The notes: generated by a model from the letters alone, not told the origin. Shown: positions 35,391 through 47,845, counted from the first letter of the stretch. The stretch: 64,000 bases of DNA from Paguma larvata (GCA_030068075.1 CM057839.1:22733167-22797166); one strand, 5' to 3'. Program-made: numbers and translations.

Positions 35391-35406
35391 AAAATCCCTA
35401 AATCCA

Positions 35407-35604
35407 GAGTCACCTGGATGGTTTAGTTGGTGACGTGTCCGAATCTTGATTTCAGCTCAGGTCATGATCTTATGATCATGAGATCCAGCTCCAGGTTGGG
35501 CTGTTTGGATGTGGAACCTGGTTAATATTTTCTCTCTCTCTTTTCTCTCTCTTTTTCCCTCCCACACTCATACACATGCTCACTCTCTCTCTCAAAAAAT
35601 TTTT
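35407..35604 (+). mobile_element. CanSINE, divergent subfamily
   Basis: Head 'GAGTCACCTGGATGGTTTAG' is followed by 'CATGATCTTATGATCATGAG' and 'AGGTTGGGCTGTTTGGATGT' in place of the usual body, so it may be an older carnivore subfamily. The approximate target-site duplication AAAATCCCTAAATCCA / AAAATCTCTCAAATCCA is at 35391-35406 and 35605-35621. Confidence 0.85.
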
Positions 35605-35621
35605 AAAATCTCTCAAATCCA

Positions 35622-36234
35622 AAACTATATAGTACTATTTAAATACTCCTGTGGATTAAGACGAGTCACCTAGTTTCACTCGTTCACATACCAGGCCACT
35701 GCGGTACCTCCAACATGTCTCTATCCACTTCTATATTGTCTCTAATGCTCACAAACCAATATGATAATGTCCATGATTCTGCTTTTCCCCTCCTTTGTGG
35801 TTTCTCCTGTTCATTGCCCTCTATATTACTTTGAGTAATCCCATCACAGCCAGGAGTTTTGCTTCTTATGCTGAGTGCACCTTTGCTATCTAAGCTCCAG
35901 CAGAGTGCTATCAGGTTTAGAAAGATTCTCCCTATCTAACCCACACTTTGTCACAATTAACAAGCAAACAAATCAATACAATGTGTAAATGCCCTACCCA
36001 AAACTTTGTCTTATGAATCTACTCTTGAAAATAAATTCTTCTGATTTAGCCTATAATTCTTCTTTCTGCAAAAGCACAAAAATGAACATCTCTTAAAAAT
36101 AAACCTAAAAGGATCATTTGATGTGTCATGACTGTCACCAGCTAGACGCCAAGACACAACTTGTACTGCCCCTGCTTGTATCCAATGACCTTTCTCCCAC
36201 ATTTTCCCTTAAACTCTTCTCTCCAGTTTATCAC
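35622..36234. other. Intergenic, unclassified
   Basis: The pyrimidine-rich, less AT-rich sequence may belong to the ERV-derived block that follows. No protein features were seen in the antisense frame at 36011-36202. Confidence 0.35.
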
Positions 36235-36800
36235 TTAACTTAGGCAAAAGATTGGACAGGCAAAGCATCCCTCCATAGAAACTGAAACTACCCCTGGAGC
36301 ATAATGACTGCCTGCAAGAAAAACTATGGCCAGCCTAGACCACCCAGACCAGTTTGAAATTAATCCCTGACTCCCTCCTGCCCAGAGGGACCATGGAGTG
36401 ACTCAGGGAGTGACTGATGGTTACTTGTAATACTAAAATATCTGTCCAAGGAGGAGCACAAATCTCATTTGCATAACATACATGTATAAGCATGTTTCCT
36501 ATACATGTGCATTACATAGCATACATATGTCTAGGCATGTTTCCTTAAGGTGCATGCACTACTTTATGTCTGCCTCTACATAAGATGACAAGGCTCCCCT
36601 TCTAAATGTCCATCCTAATCTTAAATGAAAGGAAACAATCCACTTTTGCTTGGGGAGTTATAGCCTTGTTTATTCCCCTTGATCTCCTATTTGCTACAAA
36701 TAGTTTCCTTTGTGTGACAATTCGTCTGGTGTAGTTTCTATCTGTGACTCATCAAGGAGTGAACTCATGTTAGTACCTTTACATAATATCTATTATTTTC
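36235..36800 (+). mobile_element. ERV1-type LTR remnant (A)
   Basis: The mixed-composition sequence has LTR-like character: an upstream part with 'GCCAGCCTAGACCACCCAGA', then 'CTTTTGCTTGGGGAGTTATA', 'TGCTACAAATAGTTTCCTTT', 'GTTTCTATCTGTGACTCATC', like the R-U5 part of a class I endogenous retrovirus LTR. The borders, strand and family are tentative. The motif at 36312-36344 recurs in modified form in LTR B. Confidence 0.35.
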
Positions 36801-37779
36801 ATTACTTCTTCTTTCCAGTCATCATGTACATATTTCTTTCATCCTGACCTAGGTATACATTTTCCCCTGTCAAAAACGACACCCAAAATGTCCTCCAAAA
36901 GTCATACTTCAACAAACCCAATAGTCATACTTCAGAAGACATAACCAGAAGACTCTAAATTCCCTTTATGTAAACTCTAACTGTAAAATATTGAAAGGAT
37001 AGACTAAACATCACCAAGTATCCATGCTCCTCATTATCTGTACTAACTTCTGATCTATGCATACTACAATGGCCATTATAAGGAACATCTCAACTTAAAC
37101 AGAAGGGAAAACCTATTTTAATTGGCGTGCAGAAGCCTCTGGAAGTCTTCTCACTTCAAAAATAGCTGTATTGAAAGATTCATTGCGAAGGCTAGTGAAA
37201 AATTAAAGACACAAGGAGTACCTAAAATAAAAGACTGCAAGACTGAAGTGACTCCTACTTTCTTCTATCCTACTTTACTTGAGTACTCAGTCACTCAGCT
37301 AATCTTCTATCTGAATTGCCTTTTCATCAGGAAGAGAACAGAAGGCCATAAACAAAAGTCCATCAAGGTAGTGGCCTTACCACTGCAACAGCTCCAAGTC
37401 CAGAAACATAAAACACCTGGGCCTCCCCCACTGCACTCTCCTACAAGTCCATCATCAAATCCTGGCCCAGAAATTGGTATCTCATTTGTAATCATGCAGG
37501 ACATTGAGGGGAAAAACCCATAAAACATAGTCCTCAAAGATTTTGCCAGATCCTTTGACACCAACTCAAATTTTCCCGTATCTACCTGCTAAGGAGGGTT
37601 CCTTTATGGACCAGTCCCAGAATTGACATGACTCAGAGAGAGTCTCTGCTAACTTCCTACCAGCTATCCCCTTAAACAGCCAAGGCAAAACTAAAATTAA
37701 AAAAAAATTAAATTAAATTAAAAAAAATGGAAAACCTTGCTACTGGGGCTACATTTTCTACTTTACATCTTACTCAATT
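36801..37779 (+). mobile_element. Unclassified sequence between LTR-like blocks, with a 133-codon open frame at 37122-37523
   Basis: The sequence lies between two LTR-like blocks and could be a residue of ERV internal sequence. The frame at 37122-37523 starts MACRSLWK, has a basic first half and a proline/serine-rich stretch (GPPPLHSPTSPSSNPGP), and ends EGKNP. I recognise no retroviral or cellular domain. It may be chance open sequence. The antisense frame at 37307-37564 overlaps it. Confidence 0.25.
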
Positions 37780-38375
37780 CAAAGACTGAAGATAGTATGA
37801 TAGGAAAAGATAGGACAAAATAGGCAGGGAGGGAAAGATTAGGGTCTAAATTCCCCAGATGGGGCGAGAACACATTTTTGTAACAATGCTAGAAGCATTT
37901 GACCAGAGCAAACCCCCTCAGGTGTAAGGTTCGTCTTAAGAATGTAACAGACACCACCTACTCCCCCTCAGGTTTCCCTCAGGAATTTGACAAAAGCCCT
38001 GACTGAAAATTAATTATTTTTGACCTGCAAGAAACTGTATGGCCATAGACCACCTCTCACACAATGGAGTCGAGCCAATCAGGAATGGACAACCCAGCGC
38101 CTAGAGCTATGAAGCCAATAAGGGTAGAACCTAAGAAGAAACAAGGGAGAAGGAAGGGGGTACTGATCAGAACCTTGTAAAACAGAGACCCTTGCCCATA
38201 GTCGCAGGCATTCACTTTTGAATGCTCCCTCTCTGGAAACAGAGCTTTCATTCCATTCTTCCTTTCCGATCTTATAACTCTAATAGACTTTTTCCTCTGC
38301 TCATTTCCTGTCCACTTCATTCTTCGAAGCAATGAGACAAAGAACCCAGGGTAGTGAGATAAAAAATCCTGCAAC
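37780..38375 (+). mobile_element. ERV1-type LTR remnant (B), gammaretrovirus-like
   Basis: This is the best LTR in the cluster. It has two CCAAT-like boxes ('GCCAATCAGG' at about 38073 and 'GCCAATAAGG' at about 38113), then 'TTTTGAATGCTCCCTCTCTG', 'CTTTTTCCTCTGCTC' and a U5-like end 'GCAATGAGACAAAGAACCCA...CCTGCAACA'. No primer-binding site or gag follows, so it looks solo or is a displaced 3' LTR. The left border is uncertain. Confidence 0.55.
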
Positions 38376-38668
38376 AATAGGACCTAGAAAAACTAGCAGA
38401 AGCTAGTGAGGGGTGAGAATTCTTACCAGAGTTAGTTCTCCTGGATCTCTATAGCCCAGTCGATAGAGGAAGGTAAAATATCACATTGTCCCTTATGGGT
38501 TATTGATCTTTTTTTCTCCCAGAGACAGCAATTGCTTTCTTGGTTGTCAAGCTTTTTGTATCAAGAATATGGTTTGGCTTTTTTCCTGCCTGGGTCACCC
38601 AGGCTGTCAGTTTCTACCTATGTACACAGCGCAACCATCAGGTTGGGGGCCCAAAGATATGGTCAGGC
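38376..38668. other. Unclassified sequence inside the LTR cluster
   Basis: No coding capacity was recognised. It may be ERV-internal or host sequence between independent insertions. Confidence 0.3.
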
Positions 38669-38681
38669 AGAAATATGAATT

Positions 38682-38862
38682 GTGGGCACCTGGTGGCTCA
38701 GTGGGTTGAGCGCCCACCTCTTGATTTAGGCTCAGGTCATGGTTTGTGAGTGTGAGCCCTCTTCGAGCTCTGGGTGAGGATGCAGAGCCTGCTTAGAACT
38801 CTCTCTCTCTCCCTCTCTCCGCCCATCTCCCACCTCTCAAAATAAATTAGCAAAAGCTTTAA
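38682..38862 (+). mobile_element. CanSINE within the LTR cluster
   Basis: Head 'GTGGGCACCTGGTGGCTCAG', a short divergent body ('AGCTCTGGGTGAGGATGCAG'), CT-rich stretch and AATAAA tail. The flanks AGAAATATGAATT / AGAACGTGAATT resemble an eroded target-site duplication. Confidence 0.88.
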
Positions 38863-39314
38863 AAGAACGTGAATTTCTCCCCATTTGCAGTGAGGGCCCT
38901 ATGGAATGTTGCCAATTTTCAAGGGAATTGCCTAAGTCTTTCTTTTAGCTGTCTTTGGGAGCAGCTCTAGATCTTGGGACAGTAGTATCTTTTACACCCT
39001 TTTTGGGGATGTTTCCTGCATCCATGGTGTCCTTCAATATCTCCAGGAATATTTACTATTTATCCTAGCCAAAGCCTGTTAAATATTTAAAAGGATTTTT
39101 TTAAGTAGCTCTATGGTAGGAAGTTGGCCAAATTGGAAGCTGATACTAGGAACTTAATAGGAACTTTTAAAAACACTTTCTCCCCTAAACTAACATGAAA
39201 CTATGTACCCAGAAGGAAAGAAAAAACATTCCAAAGACAAACAGCTCTAAATCAAGAAAGTAGATACTGTGAAAAGTGAGATGATTCATTTTCAGAAATA
39301 CCAAATAAAAGCTG
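38863..39314. other. Unclassified sequence inside the LTR cluster
   Basis: No gene or named repeat was recognised. It lies between the SINE and LTR C. Confidence 0.3.
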
Positions 39315-39772
39315 TGCTGTCTAGTTAACAATAGGTTTACAACCTATTGGAAATATGTACAAATCCCCACAACCTACAATGGAGTCCCAGACCTTTAGAC
39401 ACTTCACTTCCTGGTTCTTCTTCCCCTTTCCATTTCAAGGGCTTGTTTTTCATGGTCTTTGCAATGAGTATGTGCCAAAGAACTGAAGTCTCTGAGTCAC
39501 CTCAAGGAATGTCCATTTGTTACAATCAGACTATTTTGTGCCTTACGCGGGCATAGGTGACTTCCTGGTAAGGCTGTAACCTCTGTAGTACTTAGCCAAT
39601 GAGGAATTGGGGAGGGACTTACACACTAGGAGATAAATTGCCTCCTGGTAATTGCCCTGAGTACACGTGTCCATCACTTGTACTTGCAACAACATTGATT
39701 AAAGCCTTGCTTTACTGTGCTCTGAGTCTCCATGCCCCTCCTTTGATTGGGTCAGTGGACTTATTTCTCACA
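39315..39772 (+). mobile_element. ERV1-type LTR remnant (C)
   Basis: LTR-like order: CCAAT box ('AGCCAATGAGG' at 39594), 'GGAGATAAATTGCCTCCTGG' (possible TATA region), ATTAAA polyadenylation signal at 39698-39703 in 'GATTAAAGCCTTGCTTTACT', then 'TCTGAGTCTCC' and an end 'TTATTTCTCACA'. It is a different sequence from LTRs A and B. Borders are approximate. Confidence 0.5.
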
Positions 39773-41738
39773 GATATTTTTAGATTTATATGTTAGTTAA
39801 AGATCTTCTCCCTGATACAAAGAAGCAAATTGAAGGTAATATAGTTGAATGCATTTCAGATTGCAACCTGATTATCTGAGGAATTAAAAGCACTTGTCCT
39901 CAAAATTGAGACCAACTTGTACAACTTTTCTGACAAATTGAGTCTTTACAGGAACAGATAAAGCCCATCTATTCTCTTTACTAATCCCCAAACCTATCCT
40001 ATTTTACTCAAAAGGTTTATATGTACAATAAAAATTCTGGACTCAGGCAATAGAAGTCTTTCCTGAAAGAACTTGCATTCATTCTTTATCTGTGGCTTTG
40101 AGATGTAAATTCTACTCAATCTTTTCTAGGAACTCAGAACCCTCTTTTTAAATGCAAACATGGAGATAATTCTTATCAGAAGTGGAAAAAAGCATGGGGG
40201 AAAAGATTATTTGGAAACCAGGCAAATGAAAAATCTTAAAAGTCTTCTCCACAAATAGTAAGTAAAAAGTTTAAGTCATCTGAACAGGTAACCTTAACTT
40301 TCTCTATCCTTCGGAAACATGAGTTGGATCTAACTGTTCTTTTGTTAAGCTAGTGAGTTTTGCAATATTTAACCTGTTTCATGGCTAAAATTTTAAAACA
40401 AAAGCTGTTAAGAACTCTGCATCTGTCTGTATGTCTCTCTCTCTCTCTATGTTATAGATGTATGACAGTGTTCATTCACTTTTCTATCTCCTGATTCATT
40501 ATGCGTTTTCATCTACTTCAGCTCCAGAAAAAACAAACAAACAAACAAAAAACAAAAAACAAAGCAAAACATGAAAAGGGATCTATAGTTATACACTTGG
40601 CCTTATTATTGGGAGGAGCTGGAATATATGAAAACCTTTCATCTTCAGTGTACATAGATCATAGGCTTATCTCAGTTCCCTTCTCCATGGTTATTAGTGG
40701 CATGGTTATTAGCACCTGCCAGAATCCCAAATAGATCTTATCTTTTTCGCATCAATCATTCCTCTCCCACAAATTTGTACATACCATCAAGCCATTTTCT
40801 GACTCATCATTTTTTCTGAAAGTGTCACCATAAATGTCAATTCTATGTGGAGTCTTGCTTAAATTCTCAAATCCAGTTTTTTTCCATTTATAAATCAAAC
40901 AATTTTTCTCTTTGCTATCGTTTACAATTTTAATGAAGTAAAATGCTGATAGGTCTTTTCTTACTAGGATTATAGATATGATGTAATCTAGAAGGGTGGG
41001 GGTGTTTCTTCATGTTGATTACTTTATCCAATAGCTCTAATTGGTCTGGCAACAATTAAGTTCTCCATAAAATATTTTTAAATAACATGTAAATAAATAT
41101 ATTTTATTGCCATATAATAACCTATGGAAAAAGAGCAGTTGTGAATATAACAGTCTGGCTTTCAAAAAGTCAATACTCAAAATAATACCAAAGTTAAAGG
41201 GATATAGATGTACAGATTTTTAGGCAGGGTATGTGTGTTTGTGTGTGTGTGTGTGTGCGTGTGTTGTCTTTTGGTGAGATGGTGATGTTGACACTGATTT
41301 TTAAACCGACTTTGAAATAATTATAAATTTTTAGTGTTATTTATACTTAAATAATTGTATAAGTTTATTTGCCACTACTCTTTGCACTAACGAAATAGTT
41401 CAAAGAGGGTGTTAATTTACCGACATCACTTAGCTTGCCAAGGAAGGTTTTTTTTTTAACATGGGAAGGCTTTAAATATTGTTGCCTTATGGATAAATTC
41501 ATTCAAGTGAAGAAATAAGCCACTAAGCTAGAATTACTTAGAACTACTCAGATTTATCTGAGGGTTTTGGATAAAACTCTACATTAAGTAAAGGAACAGA
41601 TGGACAACTGCTATGTTTTTTGGCAACTTGTTTTCTCTTATATAAACTAGAATGTTTTCATATGGGTAGGAAATACCTCTTTGACCTTTTCCATTACCAC
41701 AAATACTGCATATGTCTATTCTACAGATGATTTTTAAA
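39773..41738. repeat. Intergenic; (CT)n at about 40433-40448, (AAAC)n at 40530-40565, (TG)n at 41229-41261
   Basis: No gene was recognised. The first few hundred bases may still be ERV-derived. The 77-codon frame at 40501-40734 includes the AAAC array and is not a credible protein. Confidence 0.45.
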
Positions 41739-41748
41739 GAACATATTA

Positions 41749-41947
41749 GGGGTGCCTGAGTGGCTCCATCAGTTAAGTGTCCAACTCTTGACTTCGGCTC
41801 AGGTCATGAGCCCAGGGTCATGCGATCCGGCTCTTCACTGAGCCTGGAGACTGCTTAAGATACTCTCTCTCTCTCTTTCTCTTCCTCTGGCCCTTTCCTC
41901 CACTCCTGGTGTGCTCTCTCTTTCTCTATAAAAAAAAAAAAAAAAAG
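41749..41947 (+). mobile_element. CanSINE
   Basis: Head 'GGGTGCCTGAGTGGCTCCAT', 'GGGTCATGCGATCCGGCTCT' in place of the usual body, long CT-rich stretch and A-run tail. The target-site duplication GAACATATTA is at 41739-41748 and 41948-41957. Confidence 0.93.
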
Positions 41948-41957
41948 GAACATATTA

Positions 41958-42914
41958 AATTGCTTGGTTCTTATCTAATCATTTTGATACTTTCATATTG
42001 CTTTTAAGGCATACTAAAGGGCATAGAAATACATATGTATGTATTTTATGATTGGGTTTTTTGTGTTTGTGTTTCTTAATCAATGATTAGGAAGTTGTGG
42101 TTAATACTGTATTTAGATTTTCTATTAATTTACTCATGTAGCTATTGAAAACTTATATTTAGTTACAATATTGTATTATCCTAGAAGTCTGTGACATTGG
42201 AAATATTTTTTCTTAAATTTCAATTTTATAACAGAAAAAAAAAAGAGTTCCAGTGCCAAGATATTCGTTGTGTAAATGTTTATTATTGGGGGTAACATAG
42301 AAAGAGTTTTCAGATATTCTCTCATATGTAATACTTGTGTAAAATGAATACCCAAAACAACTATACAACAGACATAAAGTTTCAGGAGAGTAAGTGAATC
42401 ATATAAATTATTCACTATAAGTTTTAATGTCTACCATTTGCTATTTTTCATTTCAAGTAAATGAAATGTTTTCTTAAATGTAATGTAGGGTTCACAATTT
42501 AAAAACATGAGGAAAGGTTATGAAAATTTTAATAGCTTTTAGTGTATTAATATAGAAACATAATCTATCATGTAAGTAAATATATATGCTTAAACTATTT
42601 TCATTAGTGTTTTCTAACAGCAGAGGGAGATATTGAACTACAAATTAAGTATTCTTCAGTACACATCTTTTGCTGAATGATTTATAGCCAATTAGACATT
42701 TGATTTTAAACTTAATTTTCTTGAGACAATACCTTCTTTTATTAGTCTTTAATGAAGATGTCTTTTCCCCAAGTTATTTTTAAAAATCAATGTATTTTAT
42801 AAAACCTAAAAATTCATCTTATGCTAATATTTCACTGGATATTTTACTTAAATATCTCAGATGTAAACATTTAACTACTCAAACCTAATGCATTTTATAT
42901 TTTATTGGAATGGG
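41958..42914. other. AT-rich intergenic sequence, nothing recognised
   Basis: No gene or repeat family was seen. The antisense frame at 42176-42415 has no recognisable domain. Confidence 0.5.
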
Positions 42915-43115
42915 CTTATGCAGGAGAGCATAATTTTGCACTCAGACTGGAAAGCAAGTAATTTATTAGCTGTGTGACCTTCACTAAGTTATATCTCATT
43001 CTTAATTTTCCCTTTCCTTATCTGTAAAGTGGTGTTAACAAATATTATATCTCTTATAGGGTACTGTGAAGATTTTTTTAATTGAAATATATAGCAGTGC
43101 CTGACACAGTAATTT
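42915..43115 (+). mobile_element. MIR SINE
   Basis: The sense MIR order is 'GCACTCAGACTGGAAAGCAA', 'TTATTAGCTGTGTGACCTTC', 'TTTCCTTATCTGTAAAGTGG', 'AGGGTACTGTGAAGATTTTT', 'CAGTGCCTGACACAGTA'. Confidence 0.85.
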
Positions 43116-44204
43116 CTTATTTAAAATATCAATATATATTTTTTAAGTTTCTTAATATTATCATTATATTTAGAATTCAAATAATATTTATTAAACAAGT
43201 GACTATATAACTAATATCCACAATGATGACTCTGAGCTGCCAAGAAAAATATAGAATATAATACCTTAACACTTTAACAAAGAACAGCGAAATCAAGTCC
43301 TTAGGAGGATGATAAGCAGTGTTATGTTTGTTGTGAGAAGGAAGAACAGGGTAATCAGCTTGCCATGCCTGGTGGCACATTCTCTCCTATCTCACTCCTG
43401 CCCCCATTTGTTCTTTAGACAATCAGGGGTTTGGTGAATGCCCACTCCCATCATTGGTACATGCGCACACCTTCCATATCTAAAATATACTTGTGTCTGT
43501 TATGGGAGAGGATGAGTTGGTGGAATGGAGGCAGACATGTCTATTATGAAGGGGAGATTATGTAGCCACTTAAGGAATCTAATCTGGGGTGTCTGAGGTT
43601 CACTTTAGGGCAGGCAGAATCTGGGGTCCAATTTAGGTCAGGGAGACTACAGCAATATGAATCGGATCCAAGGGCTTCTGGATTTATATATTGCACAAGA
43701 GGCTCTTCCCTCAGGCACACCTAAAAGTAAGGAGTGTAGGATCTGATATAAACTGATTTCTTCTTAATGTCAGTCTTTATAGCAACTTGGTACTGATTGA
43801 CTTAGAAGGACAAACAAGTATAGATGGGTAGTATAATATAATATGATGAGGAAATATATATAGATATACACTTCATATATATATATATATATATTTCACT
43901 CGATCATTTATACAATCCTTCAGGTATATCTAAATATGTATGAACCATATATATGTATCTACACATATGAAAAATTCATCTTTGGGTTTTCAACAATACA
44001 ATTCTTTGCCCACAATTGTCATTAATGCTTATATAGTGAATGAAATATGTTTTAGAAAAGTTTTCTTAATTAAAAAAAAAACCCCAAGTATTATTTTTAA
44101 ATTTATTCCTATATACATGACTAAAATCTGATCTTATTACAATTATGTCCACTTATAAAAACATGTGTCCTGAATGGCAATTTTAACTGCTAAATAAACA
44201 AATT
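43116..44204. repeat. Intergenic; (TA)n at 43855-43892
   Basis: The less AT-rich stretch at about 43370-43740 may be an old repeat but is unassigned. TA-rich microsatellites lie at 43855-43892. There is no gene. Confidence 0.45.
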
Positions 44205-44395
44205 CTGAAGCCAGAGTAGATTGGATAGGTTGAAGTCAAGACTCTGCCCTTACTAGTTCTGTAACATTGTGTATATTACGTTTATGCACCAACTTCGTCA
44301 TTCCAACAGCACTTGTCACATAGGTTTGTTCTAAGGATAAATGTGTTACTATGTATAAAGTGATCATGCTAGTTATAAACATAATGAGAGCTCAT
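44205..44395 (+). mobile_element. MIR SINE
   Basis: Degraded sense MIR: 'CTGAAGCCAGAGTAGATTGG', 'CTTACTAGTTCTGTAACATT', 'CATAGGTTTGTTCTAAGGAT', 'AAATGTGTTACTATGTATAA'. Confidence 0.7.
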
Positions 44396-46266
44396 AATTA
44401 TACATATATACATACTACCATTTATTATTATTAATTTAACATCTAAGGATAAAAAAATTTTTAAAAAAGGTAGTTGGACACTATAAATAACTGTAACATG
44501 TTCTTCTTTTTTCTTTGTTTAATTGAGGAACATTTAGAAACCCTTTTAAGAATATGATGGATAATAAAAACAATGGAGATTGTCAATTATTCTTACAAGT
44601 AATATATTCTGTAATACTTGTGTCTAATCAGGCTCAAATTTGGTTATATGTTTCTTAAAATATACTGTTAGCACATCGTAATAATCATTACAGGCCAGCA
44701 ATGGAAGAACTACATATGTAATCTACGTTTAAATTAAAACTTCAACAGAGCATGCTCTCTCCAGCTTTTAAAGTTGTTAAGAATTTTTTAAAATATCCAC
44801 TAGAGGGAGCTAAAAGAGTGAAAAAGCTCTAAACCAAAGGTGGTGTTAGGAATGATTCTCTTAGTTCTTAACAGTATTATACAAATATTCAAGATTAGTT
44901 TTAGATTAAAAACTCTTATTTTCAGTTCTTATTCTTCCCTCAAATCAAGAATTATTAAACAGTGATTTCTACTAGTGTCAAAAATTTGTAATGTTTTATG
45001 GAAGACATGCATTTCTATGTATGGGAAGGAAAAGCAGGTAAGTGCTATTTTGAATTGCTTCCTTTTTTACGATAGTTAAGCTATGTTTTTAAAATTGTTT
45101 TACCGCTAAACAATTGTTTACAGCTGTGAGGTTTCTAAAAATCAGTTTCCTAAGTTGTAGTAGGTTGGAGTTGCAAATAAAAATGAGGAAATACTTTTTA
45201 TAAATGCCCCTCTGATCATAATCAAAGAAAAGAATACAAATATTTTGAGAAGTATTTGTCTTACTGTATCATGTGATCTCAAACTTAATACTCCTTGAGG
45301 GGTATGGAATTGAAAGTCTTTAGTTCAAGTGAGTGTTTTATGAGGCTTGAATTTTTAGATTACCTATGAAAATCTGGTATGATATATCCAAAATTAACTT
45401 GAAATTAATTGTCAACTTCCTTTCCTTCCCCTCCCCCAAAGAAAAAACAAAGGATACCTGTCCACTTAGTCATTTGATTATTAGGTATTAATTTTTATTA
45501 GAATTTTATTGCTGTCATTATTTCACTGGTATTTAGTATTTATTATATATCACAATATATCTATGTCTGATTACAATATTGGGAAACCTGAAAATTATAA
45601 ATAATATTGCCCTTATATTCTTAAACATGTAATATTATATGGGATATGTATACAATATTGAACTGTCATAAGGAAGCCTCAATTATTTCAAGGAAAGATT
45701 AAAGATTAATGTAGGTTAGATGTATACAGTAAAATCATCAAAAGGATAATTATATTAATAAAAATATCCATATTTATCTACATGTAGGTATGCAGGTAAG
45801 AGATAAATGCATTTTTTTATACATTGAGTATAGATTCTGAAGGAATGGCTCTGAGTATCTAAGTGAATTATTTACAACTCAAAAGCTTATTCTCTATGTT
45901 GCTTTATACTCTTTAAAATGTATATACCAAAATGCAGTTTTCCCTATTTTGTTTCAGTATTCAACAAGATTCCTGTTAACAAAAACAGCCAACATTATTC
46001 AGTGTAATCTGCCGTTGATGATTTATTCATTTTCTTGATTAATATTAATAGTCCAGTGATAACAGTAATAGTTCAGTAACTGTGTTTTTATACTAATTAA
46101 CAAATTAATTACTATCAAGTAAAATATGCAAAATAAAGTAATTTCTGAGTCACTTGTTGAACTATGCACTTACGTTTCTCAATAAACATGTTTCGTTGTC
46201 AATTATTTTCTTTGTTTACATAATAATGATCCAATTGTAACAAAAAATTTTATTTTTATCCAAATG
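44396..46266. other. AT-rich intergenic sequence, nothing recognised
   Basis: No gene, RNA gene or repeat family was seen over 1.9 kb. Confidence 0.5.
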
Positions 46267-46530
46267 ACTGTGAAAATTGGTATTTGAATTTCCATGTGAA
46301 CTAATCAATCCTAAATTGGTAAGGGTGCTACTTTCATTCCACAATGTGGAGATCATCTCCCTATAGATGATTTTGAAGCATAATTAAATAATATACATAT
46401 ATGCATGATATTCATGGTCATGATATGCACAGCTTTATCTTATTGAAATCATATACTGAACTTAATGAAACTGACATGTTTTGTAAAAATGGGTGAATAC
46501 CACAATTATGAGATTAAAACAGTTTGAGTA
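46267..46530 (+). repeat. Local duplication, copy 1
   Basis: This stretch resembles 47548-47845 in the same orientation. Shared landmarks include 'AACTAATCAAT', 'TTGGTAA', 'TACTTTCAT', 'TGGAGATCATCTCC' (exact), 'GAACT-AAT-AAACTGA' and 'ATTA-AAGATTAAAACA'. By eye the best part is roughly 80% identical. It is non-coding and could be a diverged tandem-type duplication or two copies of an unnamed repeat. Confidence 0.7.
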
Positions 46531-47547
46531 AATTTGTATTCTTCATGACACAGCAGTAGGTGATAGGGAGAGTCAGTGATGTCCAAATTGTGATTGGCAG
46601 TAGATAGATATCCAGAAATTTTAAATCTCCTACAGGTGAACCACCAAATTGAGCATATATCATGCTTATTTGATTTAGTGGTATTTGCCTGGCATTACTG
46701 TTAATCATCCAGTAACAAGTGATCTGGTCACACAGATTGTATTATAACAACTGCCAAACAATAGTATTTGGAAAGATCTAGGGGATCAATTTTTTTTAAT
46801 CCTGATCTTTAGCATTAGTTTTTGTTAAATGGACAAAATTTTTAAAAAAGGATAATAGATATGCATCCCTCGGAGCGGTAAGTGTCCTGAGATTTCATGA
46901 TAGTGAGAAGGACAAAGAAACTATTCAACTTAAATAACTACTTATTTGAGTGTTTCCTATGTGTAACTCACTCTATAGTACTATAGAAAATAGCCTTCCC
47001 GAGAAGAGTCTTTACATTCAAAGTAACTACCAGTGTACTATTATTACACTGGGCCTTGTTCTCTTGCATTCTGCTCATTATTCATTGTAAAACATTCATG
47101 TATTTTGGTATATGTACATATATATGTATATATACATATTTAAAAAATTGTCTATTCGAAGTAAGGAATTTTATGAAATCACAAATACACTTTATATGAA
47201 GACAGAGAATTTCTAATCCAAGCTTCCAGGAGAAAAGTTTTGTTTTGTTTTGCTTAGGTTTTGCCAGGTTAGATAATGGTATCAGAGAGTTCCTTTGTGG
47301 CAACAGATTTCAAATCAAAGCAGGAAGTATGATTGTAAAAGCTCTCTTAGAATAAGGCAATTCCATTATTAGTTTTATACCTTTGCTCTCAGATCAAATT
47401 GACCGTAAAGGAAACTTAAGATTTAAATAACAAATTAATCTTTTTATTAAAGATTCAATGCAAAAGGCAAGTTTCCTAAACCACTTATGTGTGACTTTAT
47501 AAAATATTATATCTACTTATAAACTCCCTCTAAGACATATAGACTTT
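46531..47547. repeat. Intergenic spacer between the duplicated units; TA-rich patch at about 47105-47140
   Basis: No gene was recognised. Alternating TA sequence lies at about 47105-47140. Confidence 0.5.
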
Positions 47548-47845
47548 TCCCTGTAAAATTTGGTACTTAATTTTCTGCGTCAACTAATCAATGCTAGGTT
47601 GGTAAAATTATTACTTTCATCCCACTATATGGAGATCATCTCCATACATATGATCTTCAGGCATGAATATATAGAGATAGAGATAGAGATATATACATAT
47701 ACGATATCATGGTTATGATATTTACATGGTTATGATATTTATGTTACTGAAATAATGCATTGAACTAAATAAAACTGATGGCATATTTGGAAAAATGACT
47801 AAATATTACAATTATAAGATTAAAACATTTAAAACAATGTGCATC
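47548..47845 (+). repeat. Local duplication, copy 2
   Basis: This is the second copy of the 46267-46530 sequence. It carries an extra insertion of a (GAGATA)n-type repeat (about 47673-47692) and a duplicated 'CATGGTTATGATATT' phrase not present in the first copy. Confidence 0.7.

Noticed and set aside
38057..38377. 106-codon antisense frame
   Set aside because: It is antisense to LTR B, with no domain; LTR sequence is non-coding.
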